Assembly: GCA_963693305.1 (NCBI GenBank)
Contig: OY855906.1
Location: 12,609,602 to 12,673,601, forward strand
From: Meandrina meandrites
Lineage: Eukaryota; Cnidaria; Anthozoa; Scleractinia; Meandrinidae
Length of the DNA: 64,000 nt
Reading direction: 5' to 3'
Part shown: positions 47,201 through 58,299 of the stretch, piece after piece
Layout of the letters: each line of letters starts with the position of its first letter
Position numbering within the stretch: the stretch's first letter is position 1
The notes under the pieces: generated by a model
Databases searched by the model: none
What the model saw: only the letters and a program-made list of their open reading frames with translations
Told to the model about the DNA's origin: nothing
Translations under genes and position numbers: made by a program

Positions 47201-50200
47201 AATAATATTATAATGTATTTGGGGGCAAAAAGGTGAAGTGTCTCAAGTATTTTGACCAGGATTATTTTATTATTATTTTACTTACCTATACAACTTACCC
47301 CTTACAATTGAGCATTGTATTTTATCTGTCAGCAAAGCGTCAAGGTCAGATTTAAGTTCTATTTTTTTCTTGTCTAATTATTATCTGTCTTTTCCCAGAC
47401 AGTATGCCTGGTGGGCATTGCAGTTTCAACATTCTTCTTCGCGTTAGTTTGGCAGTTTGCTCAGTTCATTCTCCTGCTGGAGTCCATGGCGTTCTTTGGT
47501 ACTTATTCACTTGGCTTTATTCCCAAGTACAAGGTACGAGAAATTGGGGGAAAACAATAAATTACTACTGCAAAAGAAAACCTTAAAATTATCCGAAACA
47601 AAACAAGCTAATTCAGGGTTGTCATGGGTCAGTAAATGGTCAGGAAAAAATACATTCCTGAAGGTCAGGGAAAAGTCGGTGAATTTTATTTTGAGTTTGG
47701 GAAAATTGACATATTTTTGACGAAACGTCAGGGAACATTGAAATAATAACTCCTCTGATTTAATACCATTTAAGGTAGGAAGAAATACTTCCGGTCAAAT
47801 CGTGATCTCAGTGATATATTTTTTTGGAAGCAGAGCCTGGAGGCTGGTACAAAATCTGACACTTTGCATTTATTTGGTCATGAAAATTTTATTTTTATCG
47901 GGGAATTTTTAAAACAGATGTGTGTAGTTGCAGCCCTGTAATCAGCTGAGATGATGGGCCAGAAAAACATCTGAAGCCTTTCTGGGGTTACAAATGATTT
48001 ATAGTTGTTTCAAGAAAACACTTTTAAATTTTTATCTGTGGATCATATAATATATAACACCCAGTGAATGAATAATATTTATATATTTTTGCAGTTGTTG
48101 TCCACACATTCATTACAAAGTTAATGATCCTGTATCCTCTGTATTGTTTCAGGCTCGTAGTCTTTATTTGATAGTAATTGGCTCCCTGATTGGTGTGTGC
48201 GTCCTGCAGTTTGTCAATGACATGATTCTCTGTTCTCTTGCGTTGAGTTTTGCTGTTGCTTCAGTGGCCCTAATGTCTTTTCATGTGAGTGTTACTTTGT
48301 AACTATTTCTAGTTTTTTTTAAAAGCCAAATGGTGTTACTTAATTTAATCCATGTTACAATCACCTTTCAAGTCCCAAGCTTTCAAAAAGAACTTTTTCA
48401 CATACTGATTATTAGTAAATTTAAACCCACTAAATGGGAGAACAGTCTTCAGCAAAAGCAGTGACTTTGATCAGAATGCATTTACATTGCCTTTAGTTTT
48501 TTCTCTCTCTTCTTTGGAGTTTTCACATTTTCATCCGTTTAAAGTTTGATTGGTAAGTATTTGTAGTAAATACCCCCTCCCCCCCCAGGACCCTAGTTAA
48601 CCAACACCCCACTCCATGTTCTGCAAGGTCCTGTAAATGTCAGATTACTAAGATATGTTGCACCACAAGAGGGTGTAAGTGATAACAGTTGACGACACCC
48701 AAGAGAAAATCCCTTATGGTTTGTTTTCAGCCCTTGACACAATAGAAATTTTTCCTTTTGTGTTAGTTCAGAGAATTTAATAATAGAGTATTATTGTTTG
48801 TCTCACGATGTAGTCACTTGTGAATCGCGATGTATCGACTGCATACCACTAGTCTTCATCAGGCGATAAGGTCGATTGGGTTACATGTGATCTTATAAAG
48901 CACGATGCTCCACCGTCATTGGTGCATTTCAATCCTCACTGTTCCAGTGTATCGTTGTTCTGCAGAGGATCAATCACAGTGAAAGATCATGCTATATAAG
49001 GTTACGTGTAGCCAGTCGACCTTATTGCAGGATGAAGACTAGCGGTATGCAGTGGAAACCTCGCAATTCACTTCACAAGTGATTACATCATGAGACAATT
49101 GATGTTATTATTGTACTGCTTGTATTGTACTGTACTGTACTATACTGCACTGCACTGCACTGCACTGCACTGCACTGTATTGTTACAGTACTGTTTTCAA
49201 AGAATTTGTTGGTACATCAAGATAATAAATCCATGTATGGTTGAATCTACTTGGCATATGTGTAATGTAAGGACAAATTAAAAGTGTGTCTTTTTGAGGA
49301 CATATAAATTATGTAAATTCTCTGCCCATTTGTTGTCACTTATGTTTACTGCTGTTTTGTTTCAGGGTGAAGGACAGTCAAATGATAATTTCCTTGTTAG
49401 AGTATTAAAACTTATCTTCAATATTATTGCTGTCTTGCTGTTGGCAGGAGGAATAAGCTTTCTTATCAAGGTACTTTTTTTATTACTGTACTTATTTTTG
49501 TAAAAGAGTTATTGAATCTGACTGGTTCACGACTGGTTCTGTAGACAGTGCAGTGCAGTGCACTTAAGTGGGTCTCTTCTTTCTAAAAGAGGTTTTCTTT
49601 GCATTATATTGTTGCATGATATTATCAATGATAAACGTATAACTTGTGTGACTTCGTCGGACTAACCAGGTGCAGTTAGGGGAAAATAGCCCAGGGAGAG
49701 GGGGACTCCCATATGAAAGGGGCGTGGATGTTTGTCGTCTCATTTAGGGGTGTAAATTACAGATTTTGGTCTCACTAAGGATGTTCCGCGCAAAATGGAG
49801 AGTCTTACAAATATGCGAATCAGGGAGATTTGGGAAGCATGCTAGGCAAGGCAGCAAGGCATGCGAGGGAAGGTAGCGAGGCATGGGAGGCGTGCGAGGC
49901 AGAAATCCCTAATCCCAATAAAAAGGCTAACCGCAAGCTATGTAAGCTAACTGTAGGCTAACCAAAGTGCTATTTAGGCTAACCGGAGTGCCATGTAGGC
50001 TAACCAAATTGCTATTTAGGCTAACCGAAGTGCCATGTAGGCTAACCAAAGTGCTATTTAGGCTAACTGGAGTGCCATGTAGGCTAACCAAAGTGCTATT
50101 TAGGCTAACCGGAGTGCCATGTAGGCTAACCAAAGTGCTATTTAGGCTAACTGGAGTGCCATGTAGGCTAACCAAAGTGCTATTTAGGCTAACCAGACTG

Positions 50201-53200
50201 CCATGTAGGCTTACCGAAGTGCTATGTAGGTTAACAGGAATGGCTCCCATGCCTCGCTGCCTTGCACTTTGTAACAACCCCAAAACGGAAATAGTTTTTG
50301 CCATCGATGTTACGTTGAGGGTTGCAGTCGAAGAAATATAGAAATATAAATTTTCTTTTTAGCCTTTTGGTATCTTAAAGGGGTCAGAAAAAGCTTCATA
50401 TGGGATCCCCTCCCGGCGAAAATGGTGGTTGTGTTGTGTTCTGACACTCTCACAGTGCTTCTTCTTTGCTACATCGTACTGATTTGCCTTACATTCATGT
50501 TGAAACATACACTGCTTGACAGTTGTCGTTTATTGCAGGTTCTTATGAGAATAGAGTCGGATGAACACATCTTTAAGTTCCTCAAGTCAAAGTTTGGTTA
50601 CGGTCTTGGAAGGTACAGGGCAGTTACGTTTTATCTGTGAAAATCTGTTTGTTGTACTTCAGAAAAAACAAATAAATAAAAAAGGATAAGACGGTTCGGA
50701 GAAAATTAGAGCACAATAAAGAATTGTCTTGCTCGAGCTCAAGCGGACGTAACAACTCGAGAGTTTTCGCGTTGTAATCTGATTTGCCATAGGAATCGGA
50801 AACCTTCGGTTACTGCTACGAAGGTTGCCGATAGTTACGGGAAAACTCTGGGTTTTAGACGTAAATACACGTTCGGCCAGGTTGTTATTTAGGTTTCGTG
50901 TACTTTCGTGCGGTGCAATGCTTTAAAGCCATTTGCCGTCTCTTCCTTACTCCCTTCTGAAATTTCTTCTTTCTTATCTAATATCTTCTGTACTCGAGCT
51001 GGGCTCAGTGAAGAAAGATTCACATCTCTCAATCTTTTGACAGTCTCCTCATCTTCAAGAATAAAGTTTTACGATAGGGAATGGAAGAAGGGGGAGGGGG
51101 TGTCAAAAGAGACTAGGACAACTTTTCTTAATGCTCTTATGTGATTTTCCCCCAGGGATTTCGATTCGTTGTTGTATCTTTGTGAAGGAGCTTTCAAATT
51201 TCTCCCCACGGATATGTACTCCAGGGTCACCACTGGTGTGGTGTTTCCATGTTATGTCGTATCGTTGTTGGCTGTTCTGTGTCTGTTGGCCTATACAGTG
51301 TTTGTTAATTGGAGGTAAGTTCCAGAACATTGTATTGTATTGAAAGTACCTTCCTTAAGGGGGTAGTCTCACCAAGATTTAGTGCTACTTGAAAATCCAA
51401 TGAAGGTGTAAGTTTTCCTTTCTTACAAAAAAAAAAAGAAGAGAAGCTATTTCGTATTTTTCTTTTCTTTTATAACCATCTACGGACGTTTTCAGCAGGA
51501 AGACCGAAGACACTGCAGAAGAAGCAAGCCCTCTTTTCCTCAACTCTCGCCCTGAAGTGGTGTATCAAGCCATCCAAAGTGTGTTTTTTGGTGCTCTGGC
51601 CATCTCTACACTCCGCTTCAAGTTTCTTTGGACACCTCACATGTGCCTGTTTGCCGCTGGACTATTTTGTAATCAATCTTTCTGGAAAGCAGTGTTAAAC
51701 AAGATAGGAATCAAACACATATACGTGAGTATTCTTGTACAAGTTTCATTGGCTATAATGCATGCAGTCGGGTCGCTTTCGGAAGATCTTCGTACTCGTA
51801 GAAATTCCGATTTTTTACTGTCCAATCAGAAATAGCACAAACACTTCGTCAGCAGAATACGTCATGCCGTCAGCTGTTAATGACGGTTTCAATCCGTGCT
51901 TGTTCCTTGGAATAACTGTCGGCTGCATTTATTAGTTTACATTGAAAATTGTCGTTTATCTCCGAGTTGCCAACTTTCCGTTTCACTTACATTACTTTAA
52001 GTCATGATATTTTATAGTCACTTTGTCATTAAAGGTTATTTTTATTTTTTACTTTGCTAGGCAAAGTTTATGGGCCATGCAGTTCCTGGGATGCTTCTTG
52101 CTCTTTTGCTGTTCAATGTAAGTTTATTGTTGAGCAAAAGTTGCTTATATTTTTTGTTTTTAACCAAAATAGAAACCTTTCAACTAAAAGACTCTCTTTT
52201 CATTAAAGTTTGTATGAAATTGTTGTTTGCCCTCTCGATTAAAAGGTTTTCGTCATCACGATAGGTAAAAAAAATAGTATATTCAACGTAAATAGGCAAG
52301 GGTGGCGTAGGGGCAAATTCAGAGAGAAGAAAGAGATTAGGGTGGACATGAAACGGCTTCACCGCCTGTATTTCCCTCTTGTCCCATTATTGTTTTGCAT
52401 TTCATCTCACTTCTAATTACTTTAGTTGTTTTTTTTTTGGCGCTTTCCGGTCTTATAATCACCGAGATAACTTCAGTTGATTAACTGTTCTTTGACAACT
52501 CTTTTCTGTGCAGCGTCTCCCGAAAGCGTTGAAAGATCTCAAGGAACTGAGAGAATTCTACGACCCTGACACAGTGGAGTTGATGAACTGGATAAAGTAA
52601 GTTAAGTTACCGTTCAATCGCAGTTGTATGACCCGGCAACCATTATCATGGTCAGAAAAATCTCTTCCGCTTGATTCTTGTTGCTTTTCCTTTAAATTGA
52701 CGAAAAAACAGTAGTGGGTTATTGTCAAGTTTATATACTTTAAAAGCGAAAACTATCATAAATAAGCACTCGCGGCCATACGCTTCCTCAAGATGTACTC
52801 ATCAGATCGGGTCATCTCATGAGGATTACATAGCATTCATGGCCATGCCAAGTAAGAGGCCCGTATCCCTTCAAGCCTCAATATCCACGAACAAATTCTC
52901 CTGACTGACCCTCATGCATTTTCTTATAGTATTGGGAGAATTTGTTAAACGATCAAAGCAATTTCCCTTTGGTAATCATTTCTTTGATTTTCACAACCAT
53001 TTCTCTTGATTAGGTGTTGGTATCGTGAGAAGAAACTCGATGTTGGTCTCTCTTGGGACTTAACTCCCCTCCCTCCCCCCCTTGACTCCTCCCCCCCCCC
53101 CCCCCCTTGACTCCTCTCCACCACCCTTGGAGTACGAAATAATGTAATAAACTTTTGCAGCTTAGCACTAAAGGGTTATGTTTGTTTCTAGTGAGAACAC

Positions 53201-53858
53201 ATCTCCGGACGCTTCATTTACGGGCAGCATGCAGTTACTGGCGGGAGTGAAACTGTGTACAGACAGACACATCACAAACCACCCACATTATGAGAACAAG
53301 TTCCTTAGAGAACGAACCAAACAGGTAAACATAAGTTAGATTGTGATATCCCACATTAGCCGAGAAGCCTGAACCTTGATAAATTACCGTAAAATCGCAA
53401 GGAAACTGCTTGCAAACACTTTTACTTATGATAACCTCGTGAGAGAATTTCGACAATTCAAGTGTTGTAAAGTAATAACAGTTGTAAAGTAATAACAGCT
53501 TTTTCTTCCTGGGAAAATATACTAACTCTCAGTGCATTTTTCACTACTTTAGGTTTATCAAATTTATGCTCGGCGACCGCCCAAAGAAGTTTACGAAATC
53601 CTGCGTCAACACGGCACAAACTACATCATATTAGAGAACAGCATCTGTCTCTCACAGCAAGACAGAGGTTGCAGGCTTGTCGACCTTCTCGACTTGGACA
53701 ATGGTCACGTGATCGACGGTGGCCAATTGGAAGAAGGATTACAGTTTACAAGTGTTCCTCGTTTTTGTAGAGCTATAAAAACAGACGTCAAGAGTTTTAG
53801 TCCGTATTTTAAGAAAGTATTTGAAAATCGCACTTTCTACTTGTACAAATTGTTATAA
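41222..53858 (+). CDS. DPY19L3: DPY19L3-like protein C-mannosyltransferase
   Basis: Fifteen exons: 41222-41458, 43134-43224, 43329-43450, 44147-44292, 46936-47059, 47399-47533, 48153-48284, 49366-49470, 50539-50612, 51156-51314, 51496-51724, 52061-52117, 52514-52596, 53192-53324, 53553-53858 (TAA). All are GT-AG and the frame is continuous: 2133 nt, 710 residues, against about 716 in vertebrates. Hallmarks include [20 protein letters not shown] in the first luminal loop, [56 protein letters not shown] and [17 protein letters not shown]. The protein is a multi-span ER membrane GT-C enzyme that puts mannose on tryptophan of thrombospondin type 1 repeats, using dolichol-phosphate-mannose. It resembles DPY19L3 more than DPY19L1/L2/L4. 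Exon 11 has a CAGCAG-like double acceptor that could add or drop one residue. Introns carry several MITEs and a minisatellite. Confidence 0.95.
42400..42552 (-). mobile_element. tRNA-derived SINE remnant, second family
   Basis: On the minus strand, GGGCGCAGTGTTAAAAGCAC TCGTCTCC is an A-box-type region and GGTTCAATCCC a consensus B box about 40 bases on. An AT-rich 3' part follows. It differs from the SINE at 31872. DPY19L3-like intron 1. Confidence 0.55.
42619..42777. mobile_element. Palindromic MITE family B, copy 2
   Basis: TGTTGTGGTTTGAAATTATC at the left and the near-complement ending TTTAAACCACAACA at the right, with arms of about 70 bp. It shares arms and centre with 15974-16138. DPY19L3-like intron 1. 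Confidence 0.8.
43532..43709. mobile_element. Palindromic MITE, TTACAGCAAGGAGCC ends
   Basis: TTACAGCAAGGAGCCTTAAA and GTGACCACTTTT at the left face AAAAGTGGTCACATGTTTGG and GCTCCTTGCTGTTGTAA at the right. Inner arms CCAATCAGA / TCTGATTGG also pair. About 178 bp, in DPY19L3-like intron 3. Confidence 0.75.
44293..46935 (+). other. DPY19L3-like intron 4, 2.6 kb
   Basis: Apart from the solo hairpin arm at 45274-45296, a C run at 45335-45347 and a short A run at 46071-46084, I see nothing definable. Open frames here (for example 44584-44808) are not supported by splice sites. Confidence 0.4.
45274..45296. repeat. Solo arm of the 24110 hairpin element
   Basis: GAACGCCAAGCTACGCTGGC TAA matches the right arm of the hairpin at 24110-24195. 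No second arm is present nearby. It shows the element was multi-copy and decays to single arms. DPY19L3-like intron 4. Confidence 0.65.
48798..49098. mobile_element. Palindromic MITE, TTGTCTCACGATGTA ends
   Basis: TTGTCTCACGATGTAGTCAC TTGTGAA at the left and TTCACAAGTGATTACATCAT GAGACAA at the right. Inner arms GACTGCATACCACTAGTCTT CATC and GATGAAGACTAGCGGTATGC AGT also pair. About 300 bp, in DPY19L3-like intron 7. Confidence 0.75.
49118..49182 (+). repeat. TACTG / CACTG pentanucleotide microsatellite
   Basis: Runs of ACTGT then CACTG in pentanucleotide register. Simple sequence repeat in DPY19L3-like intron 7. Confidence 0.85.
49928..50240 (+). repeat. Minisatellite, 42-bp higher-order unit
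   Basis: About seven units of 42 bp, each made of two diverged 21-bp halves (GGCTAACCAAAGTGCTATTT A and GGCTAACCGGAGTGCCATGT A). Because 21 and 42 are multiples of three, frames stay open on both strands ([17 protein letters not shown] and [17 protein letters not shown]), but nothing supports translation. DPY19L3-like intron 8. A GCGAGGCATG-rich stretch at about 49838-49905 precedes it. Confidence 0.92.
53063..53108 (+). repeat. C-rich imperfect repeat
   Basis: Two copies of a CCTTGACTCCTC unit are separated by a C run of 18 or so bases. DPY19L3-like intron 13, about 85 bp upstream of exon 14. Confidence 0.75.
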
Positions 53859-54940
53859 ATATACGGTGCTTTGTCGGATGACAGCTCCCAACTTCCCTCA
53901 TAAAATGTTCACCCCATTCGGAAAACGGTCCACAAATTTTAAGGAAAATATTCGAACTTTCGTCCTGGTCAATTAATCGCCTGATCACCTGAAATCTTTT
54001 CAAGGTCCCCGCTTGAATAATGACCATAATACTCTCGTGATATTTAAAGAAACTCGATTTTACGGCAACATCACTTAACCCAGAATATAGTTTAAAAATT
54101 ATTGTATTTTACGACGCCTTAATTAGGTAACTTAACTAATAATGAGCGTAATTGGTTATTATGTTATTTATGTTTTTCCCGGGCTTTTTATCTAGTGAAT
54201 CTTTAGTACTCCTGGTCATTTTGAGTGCAGTGATTTTTTTTAATACAAATGGCGGACGAGTTAACCCTGTGTAACCTCGCCTCGCTTAGACACCTGACAG
54301 ATAGGGTCTCCCACTACCTCTTGGAACGAGTTACTTCATTGGTTCTTACAACAATAGATAACAGGTCATAACAATGCCCCTAGCCCTGAATAACAATAGA
54401 GGTAGTGTTTATAGCAGGCGAATGAAAATACAGGTTCCAGAGAGGTAGTGTCTTAGTGGACAGATATGATAAAGTGAAAATACAAAGGAAGTTATAAATT
54501 GGTTTTATATATTAGGATAAATATTACTGGTGGTTAAACTTAGTTAGGAATAATGAAATAAATATGTGTAAATTCAATCAAGCGTTGGGTCTGTGAAAAT
54601 TTTCTTAGAATGTTTTCAACAAATTCACTAGCTCGCTCGTTCGCCGCTAACTGCTCTTGTGTCGTGTTTTTTACTTTCACAGTGACTCTCTTCACTCAGG
54701 CTCATCATCAAATTCGAATTAAGTTTGCCAGATGTCAATATCGATTTCTGCTATTCATTAGACTTTACGACCCTGAACTCATGGGTAGGGCAGTCGGCTT
54801 TCACACAGCCGAGACCTGGTGTGTTAACGACAAAAATTGAAACCAGACTTCTTGAGGGAAACCTTGGGATGAAGTAAGCATGACGCATGCGCAGTCAGTC
54901 AATCAGTCAGATCTGATCTCTCTACCCATAGTTCAGTTAG
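53859..54940. other. Intergenic, 3' of DPY19L3-like and GPCR 1
   Basis: The two genes converge here. I see AT-rich DNA with no gene. From about 54898 the sequence matches the 3' flank of the second receptor (CAGATCTGATCTCTCTACC, ATAGTTCAGTT), so the duplication includes the 3' flank. Confidence 0.45.
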
Positions 54941-55987
54941 TTATTCCGCGGTCTCCCTCACTGGCAATGACTCGGCATCAGTAGAAGCTGGAGAAATCTC
55001 ACCTCGTTTACAAGGGACTGAACAGTGAAATCTCTTCCATAGTTCCTTGGCGCCTTGACGAAAACTTTCGCTGAAGAAGAAGTATATGCACGGGTTAAAA
55101 GCGGAATTACTGAACCCCAAGAACTTTGTGGTAAAGTTTAGCTTGTAACTGTGGCAGACTGGGGTGGGCTTGATAGTGTAGCAGTAAATAGTGCAGATCC
55201 AATACGGAAGCCAACAAAGTGCAAATGCCAAAACGATCGTGGTCAACATGACAGTTACCTTTCTGTTCATCTTCTCCTCCCGCTGATGTGATTGGCTCGT
55301 TTGGTTCACGACTGGTTTCTTTAACCAAAGTTTCACACTCAAGGCAGTGTATAGAATGGTCATTACAACTAAGGGCATTCCTACAAAAGCTACAAAGTTG
55401 ACAATTAAGTACACGTATTTGCCGCCAAATTCTGGATAACAGATTCGCGCGCCGTTCTCGACCTTGATTTGGTAAGCTGCAAAGAGTGGCAGGGTGAAGA
55501 AAAACGCACTCAGCCATACTGAAGCAATAATGATATTTGCGGCGCGTCGAGTGATTACTTTCTTGTAAGGGAAAAACACAAGAAGAAAGCGATCGATAGC
55601 AATGGCTGATAGGGTGCCTGTTGAAACATTCACTGCCTGGAACCAACAAAAACTGTAAAATTTGCAGAGCGCGAGTCCAAGTGAACCAGAAACTAGCCAT
55701 GTAGGCCCCATGAAAACGGCCCTCAATTCTACCGGCATGTTGAAAACGGTGACCAATAGATCAGCGACCGCCATGTTGACCAAAAAATAATTGCTCGCAG
55801 CCTTCATTCTGTTGTTAACATTGTTGTTGTTTTTAAAAATCGCGTGGACTGCAATGACCAGAGTGTTCCCTACGAGAGAAATTCCAAAAACGACAAGATA
55901 AGCAGTCAGTTTAAGTTGCCAAAAGCCCTTGAACTGGAAAACAGGATTTTCACTGCTTCGATTGGCACTGCTTGGATTGAAAGCCAT
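54941..55987 (-). CDS. Class A GPCR 1, neuropeptide-receptor-like
   Basis: Single exon, 348 residues, seven membrane helices. Family marks: GN at 40-41 in TM1, MAVAD with D76 in TM2, C108 at the start of TM3 paired with C183 in the second extracellular loop, D132-R133-F134 at the end of TM3 (DRF instead of DRY), CWLP at 258-261 in TM6 and NPCIY at 298-302 in TM7. A sequon N9-R-S lies in the short N-terminus. A Cys near 323-326 could be palmitoylated. The set resembles the peptide-binding class A receptors that are numerous in cnidarians; the ligand cannot be told from sequence. Expected site: plasma membrane. Very close paralog at 62647-63705, same strand. Confidence 0.92.
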   Translation of the reverse strand: MAFNPSSANRSSENPVFQFKGFWQLKLTAYLVVFGISLVGNTLVIAVHAIFKNNNNVNNRMKAASNYFLVNMAVADLLVTVFNMPVELRAVFMGPTWLVSGSLGLALCKFYSFCWFQAVNVSTGTLSAIAIDRFLLVFFPYKKVITRRAANIIIASVWLSAFFFTLPLFAAYQIKVENGARICYPEFGGKYVYLIVNFVAFVGMPLVVMTILYTALSVKLWLKKPVVNQTSQSHQREEKMNRKVTVMLTTIVLAFALCWLPYWICTIYCYTIKPTPVCHSYKLNFTTKFLGFSNSAFNPCIYFFFSESFRQGAKELWKRFHCSVPCKRGEISPASTDAESLPVRETAE

Positions 55988-56099
55988 GTAGTATCCTGTT
56001 TAAAGCCAATCAAATGCTGCCTCAGTTTAATTTGGAAAAAGGCCGAGAAAACTGCAAGTTTTTCGGGTTTTTGTAGATTTTCTTTTCCCATTTGATATT

Positions 56100-56350
56100 T
56101 TAGAATGTGAGCGACTTAATTGTGAGTCACTTATAGGTAAACAACCTCTTTTTAAAGATCCAGTGATACTCGCGAACGGCAGGTGTTGAATTTTGTTCAT
56201 TAATTTTCTTCTGACAGATTTTAATTAGTATTGCAGTTTTCCATAACATTTGTAAGGCCTTGTCAACTCAATTTACCCACGCTTAATTAAAATGCAGGGT
56301 GTGTGTTGTATAAGTCAAGAGGTTCCAAGATAGATAACGCGAAATTGTTT
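56100..56350 (-). repeat. Duplicated 5' flank of GPCR 1
   Basis: This upstream region aligns with 63775-64000 upstream of GPCR 2: ATCGCGAACGGCA, TGTTGAATTTTGTT, TTAATTTTCTTCTGACA / TTATTTTCTTTTGACA, TGTGTGTTGTATAAGTCAAG AGGTT. It is less conserved than the coding parts but clearly homologous, so promoters were copied with the genes. Confidence 0.75.
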
Positions 56351-58290
56351 CAACAAGCACTTTTTTCAGTAATCAATTGCGGAGGTTGAAAGTTTACTTT
56401 AGAAATAAGAGTATTTTCTTCCGCTTCTGAGGTAAGTATTTACTTGGTTTCATTAAGGTTACGTTAACCACATTCGGGACTCGTAAACACTGGCTAACAT
56501 TTTTTAGCGTCAGCTCGGGTTTGATCAGAAAGAAATCAGCTCAAAATTTTGAGTGTTTGCTTTCCTATATATGACAGTCGTCATAGCTACATACATGCAC
56601 CAGCTACTTGATCAGTCTCAAGGAAGCAAGTTCTAGTTCAGAACATTTACTTTATTTATTTTTATTCATTTCTTTTAAATTTAATTTGAGTCAAGAACAT
56701 TTATTTGATGAAGTTATCTTGGTATCCAGTTCCGTTTCGTGTTCTACAAATTCCCTGAACTAGAAGAGAACAAGATATAAAACTGGATAAGAGTTACAAA
56801 AGGAAGCAATGAAAATTGTTAGCTTTTTTACCTCAGCGATTGAGCTGTGTAAAAGCTGTAGTTAAAAGCATTGCCTCGAACGGTTAAAATAAAGTACTTT
56901 TGCAGCGTTCATTTTACTTCAGCAGCGACGCTTGCTTTCCAGATGCATGCATCAATTTTTCACATACTCTGAAGGTGTGTAAAGTACACATCACAACTGT
57001 TTACACATTGCAAGGAGGAAATTAAAAGTCCATTTATGGCATCAAGTGATATCTTTGCGATATTGTTTTTTTTGGTTTACTAGTCTAGATATCGATCTTA
57101 CGGATAGTGTTTCGAGCAAGGTTGTCGGAGTAAAGCGCACGCGCCAATCCCGAAAGGAAAACTGGGATTTGATCAACACACTGTTCCTGACACTGTAGCT
57201 GTCGGGAGGGTGAACCTACTTTTGTTGCGTTCTTTTAGCACTCGCAAACATACGTCCATGGCGTTTCGTGCCATCTTTTTAGATTTTCCTGAAATGCTGA
57301 GAACAGTGAACTTAACCTTTCTCGAAATAGCTGTATTTACTAGCTTCCAGAAGACCCTAGGAGATCGAGGGTACCTGAAGGCGATTAGTTAAACTTAATT
57401 CTCTGTTCTGTAGACTGTTTTGTTGTAGTTTTTTTTGTTTGTTTTTACAGTTTCGAGCCTTTAACAACCTCGTCCTCAGAAAGGAAAAGCGTCCTGGAGA
57501 CGAGGTTAATGTTGAACCTTCAGTGCTTCTGCTTTTTCGTTTTGTTAAGCTAGCATTACATATCCTGATAAAAAATGAATTAACTTATGTACCATCGAGA
57601 AGCTTCCAAGAAAATATTTGCTCACCCCTAGCTCTTCATATGTCACAATACGGGGAGGACTCGCTTGTTGTGTATTAGTCATGACAAGGTTTCCATTGGG
57701 AACTTGTTTCCTGTACATTACAGCATGGACGTGTTGCAATATCTTCTCACACGATTGGACAAGCCCTGGTATAGACCTCGGCACATGTCCCCAAATTCAA
57801 ACCAATTTCAGTCGAGAGGTTGGTGACAAATTTGCACGAACGAAATTGTTTCTTAAAATGCCGCGTTTCTCTCAACAGAAAAGTTTCATAAATTTGTTTA
57901 GACAGCGTTGAAACACTTCACCGGCGAACATATTGGTGACTTTCTTGCGACCCGGCGTTGGCTACTATAGCTACCTTCCTTAAACACATCCAAGGTTAAC
58001 TCTCGCTTAAAATACAGGTAAATCGTATTTACCCAGTTTTATTGGCCAAGTTTTGCTTGCCATTAATAGTAACTAATAACTAATAATACTAACTCAGCTG
58101 GGTGTGTTTTGGATTTCCGAGTACTTTGTCTTTGAGCCTTCTGGTTTTCTCTTGGCTAGAATCCCAGGTGTACCTTCAGTTACCATAAAAGCTTGAGCAA
58201 GGTAAAATTTACAATTAGCCGAAAGCAATGTAGAGCAGAGAAGAGAATAGAAGCAGTTGAAGTTCCATGCATCACAGACTCGCTTAGCCT
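56351..58290. other. Intergenic region, no gene identified
   Basis: About 1.9 kb of AT-rich DNA. I see only short unsupported open frames (for example 57439-57678) and no clear repeat. Confidence 0.4.
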
Positions 58291-58299
58291 GGTATGTTG

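Noticed and set aside
47613..47942. Possible TIR element with CAGGGTTG / CAGCCCTG ends
   Set aside because: Inverted match is only about 8-10 bases and no clear target duplication was found.
49927..50341. Repeat-protein frames on both strands
   Set aside because: Both come from the 42-bp minisatellite, whose length is a multiple of three; it lies in an intron of a well-supported gene.
35144..53858. Functional link: DPY19L3-like C-mannosyltransferase next to the Trp-rich protein as its substrate
   Set aside because: Tempting, but none of the tryptophans in the repeat domain is spaced as WxxW or WxxC (spacings are 2, 4, 5, 6, 7 or 11), which is the known acceptor motif. Neighbourhood alone is not evidence in an animal genome.
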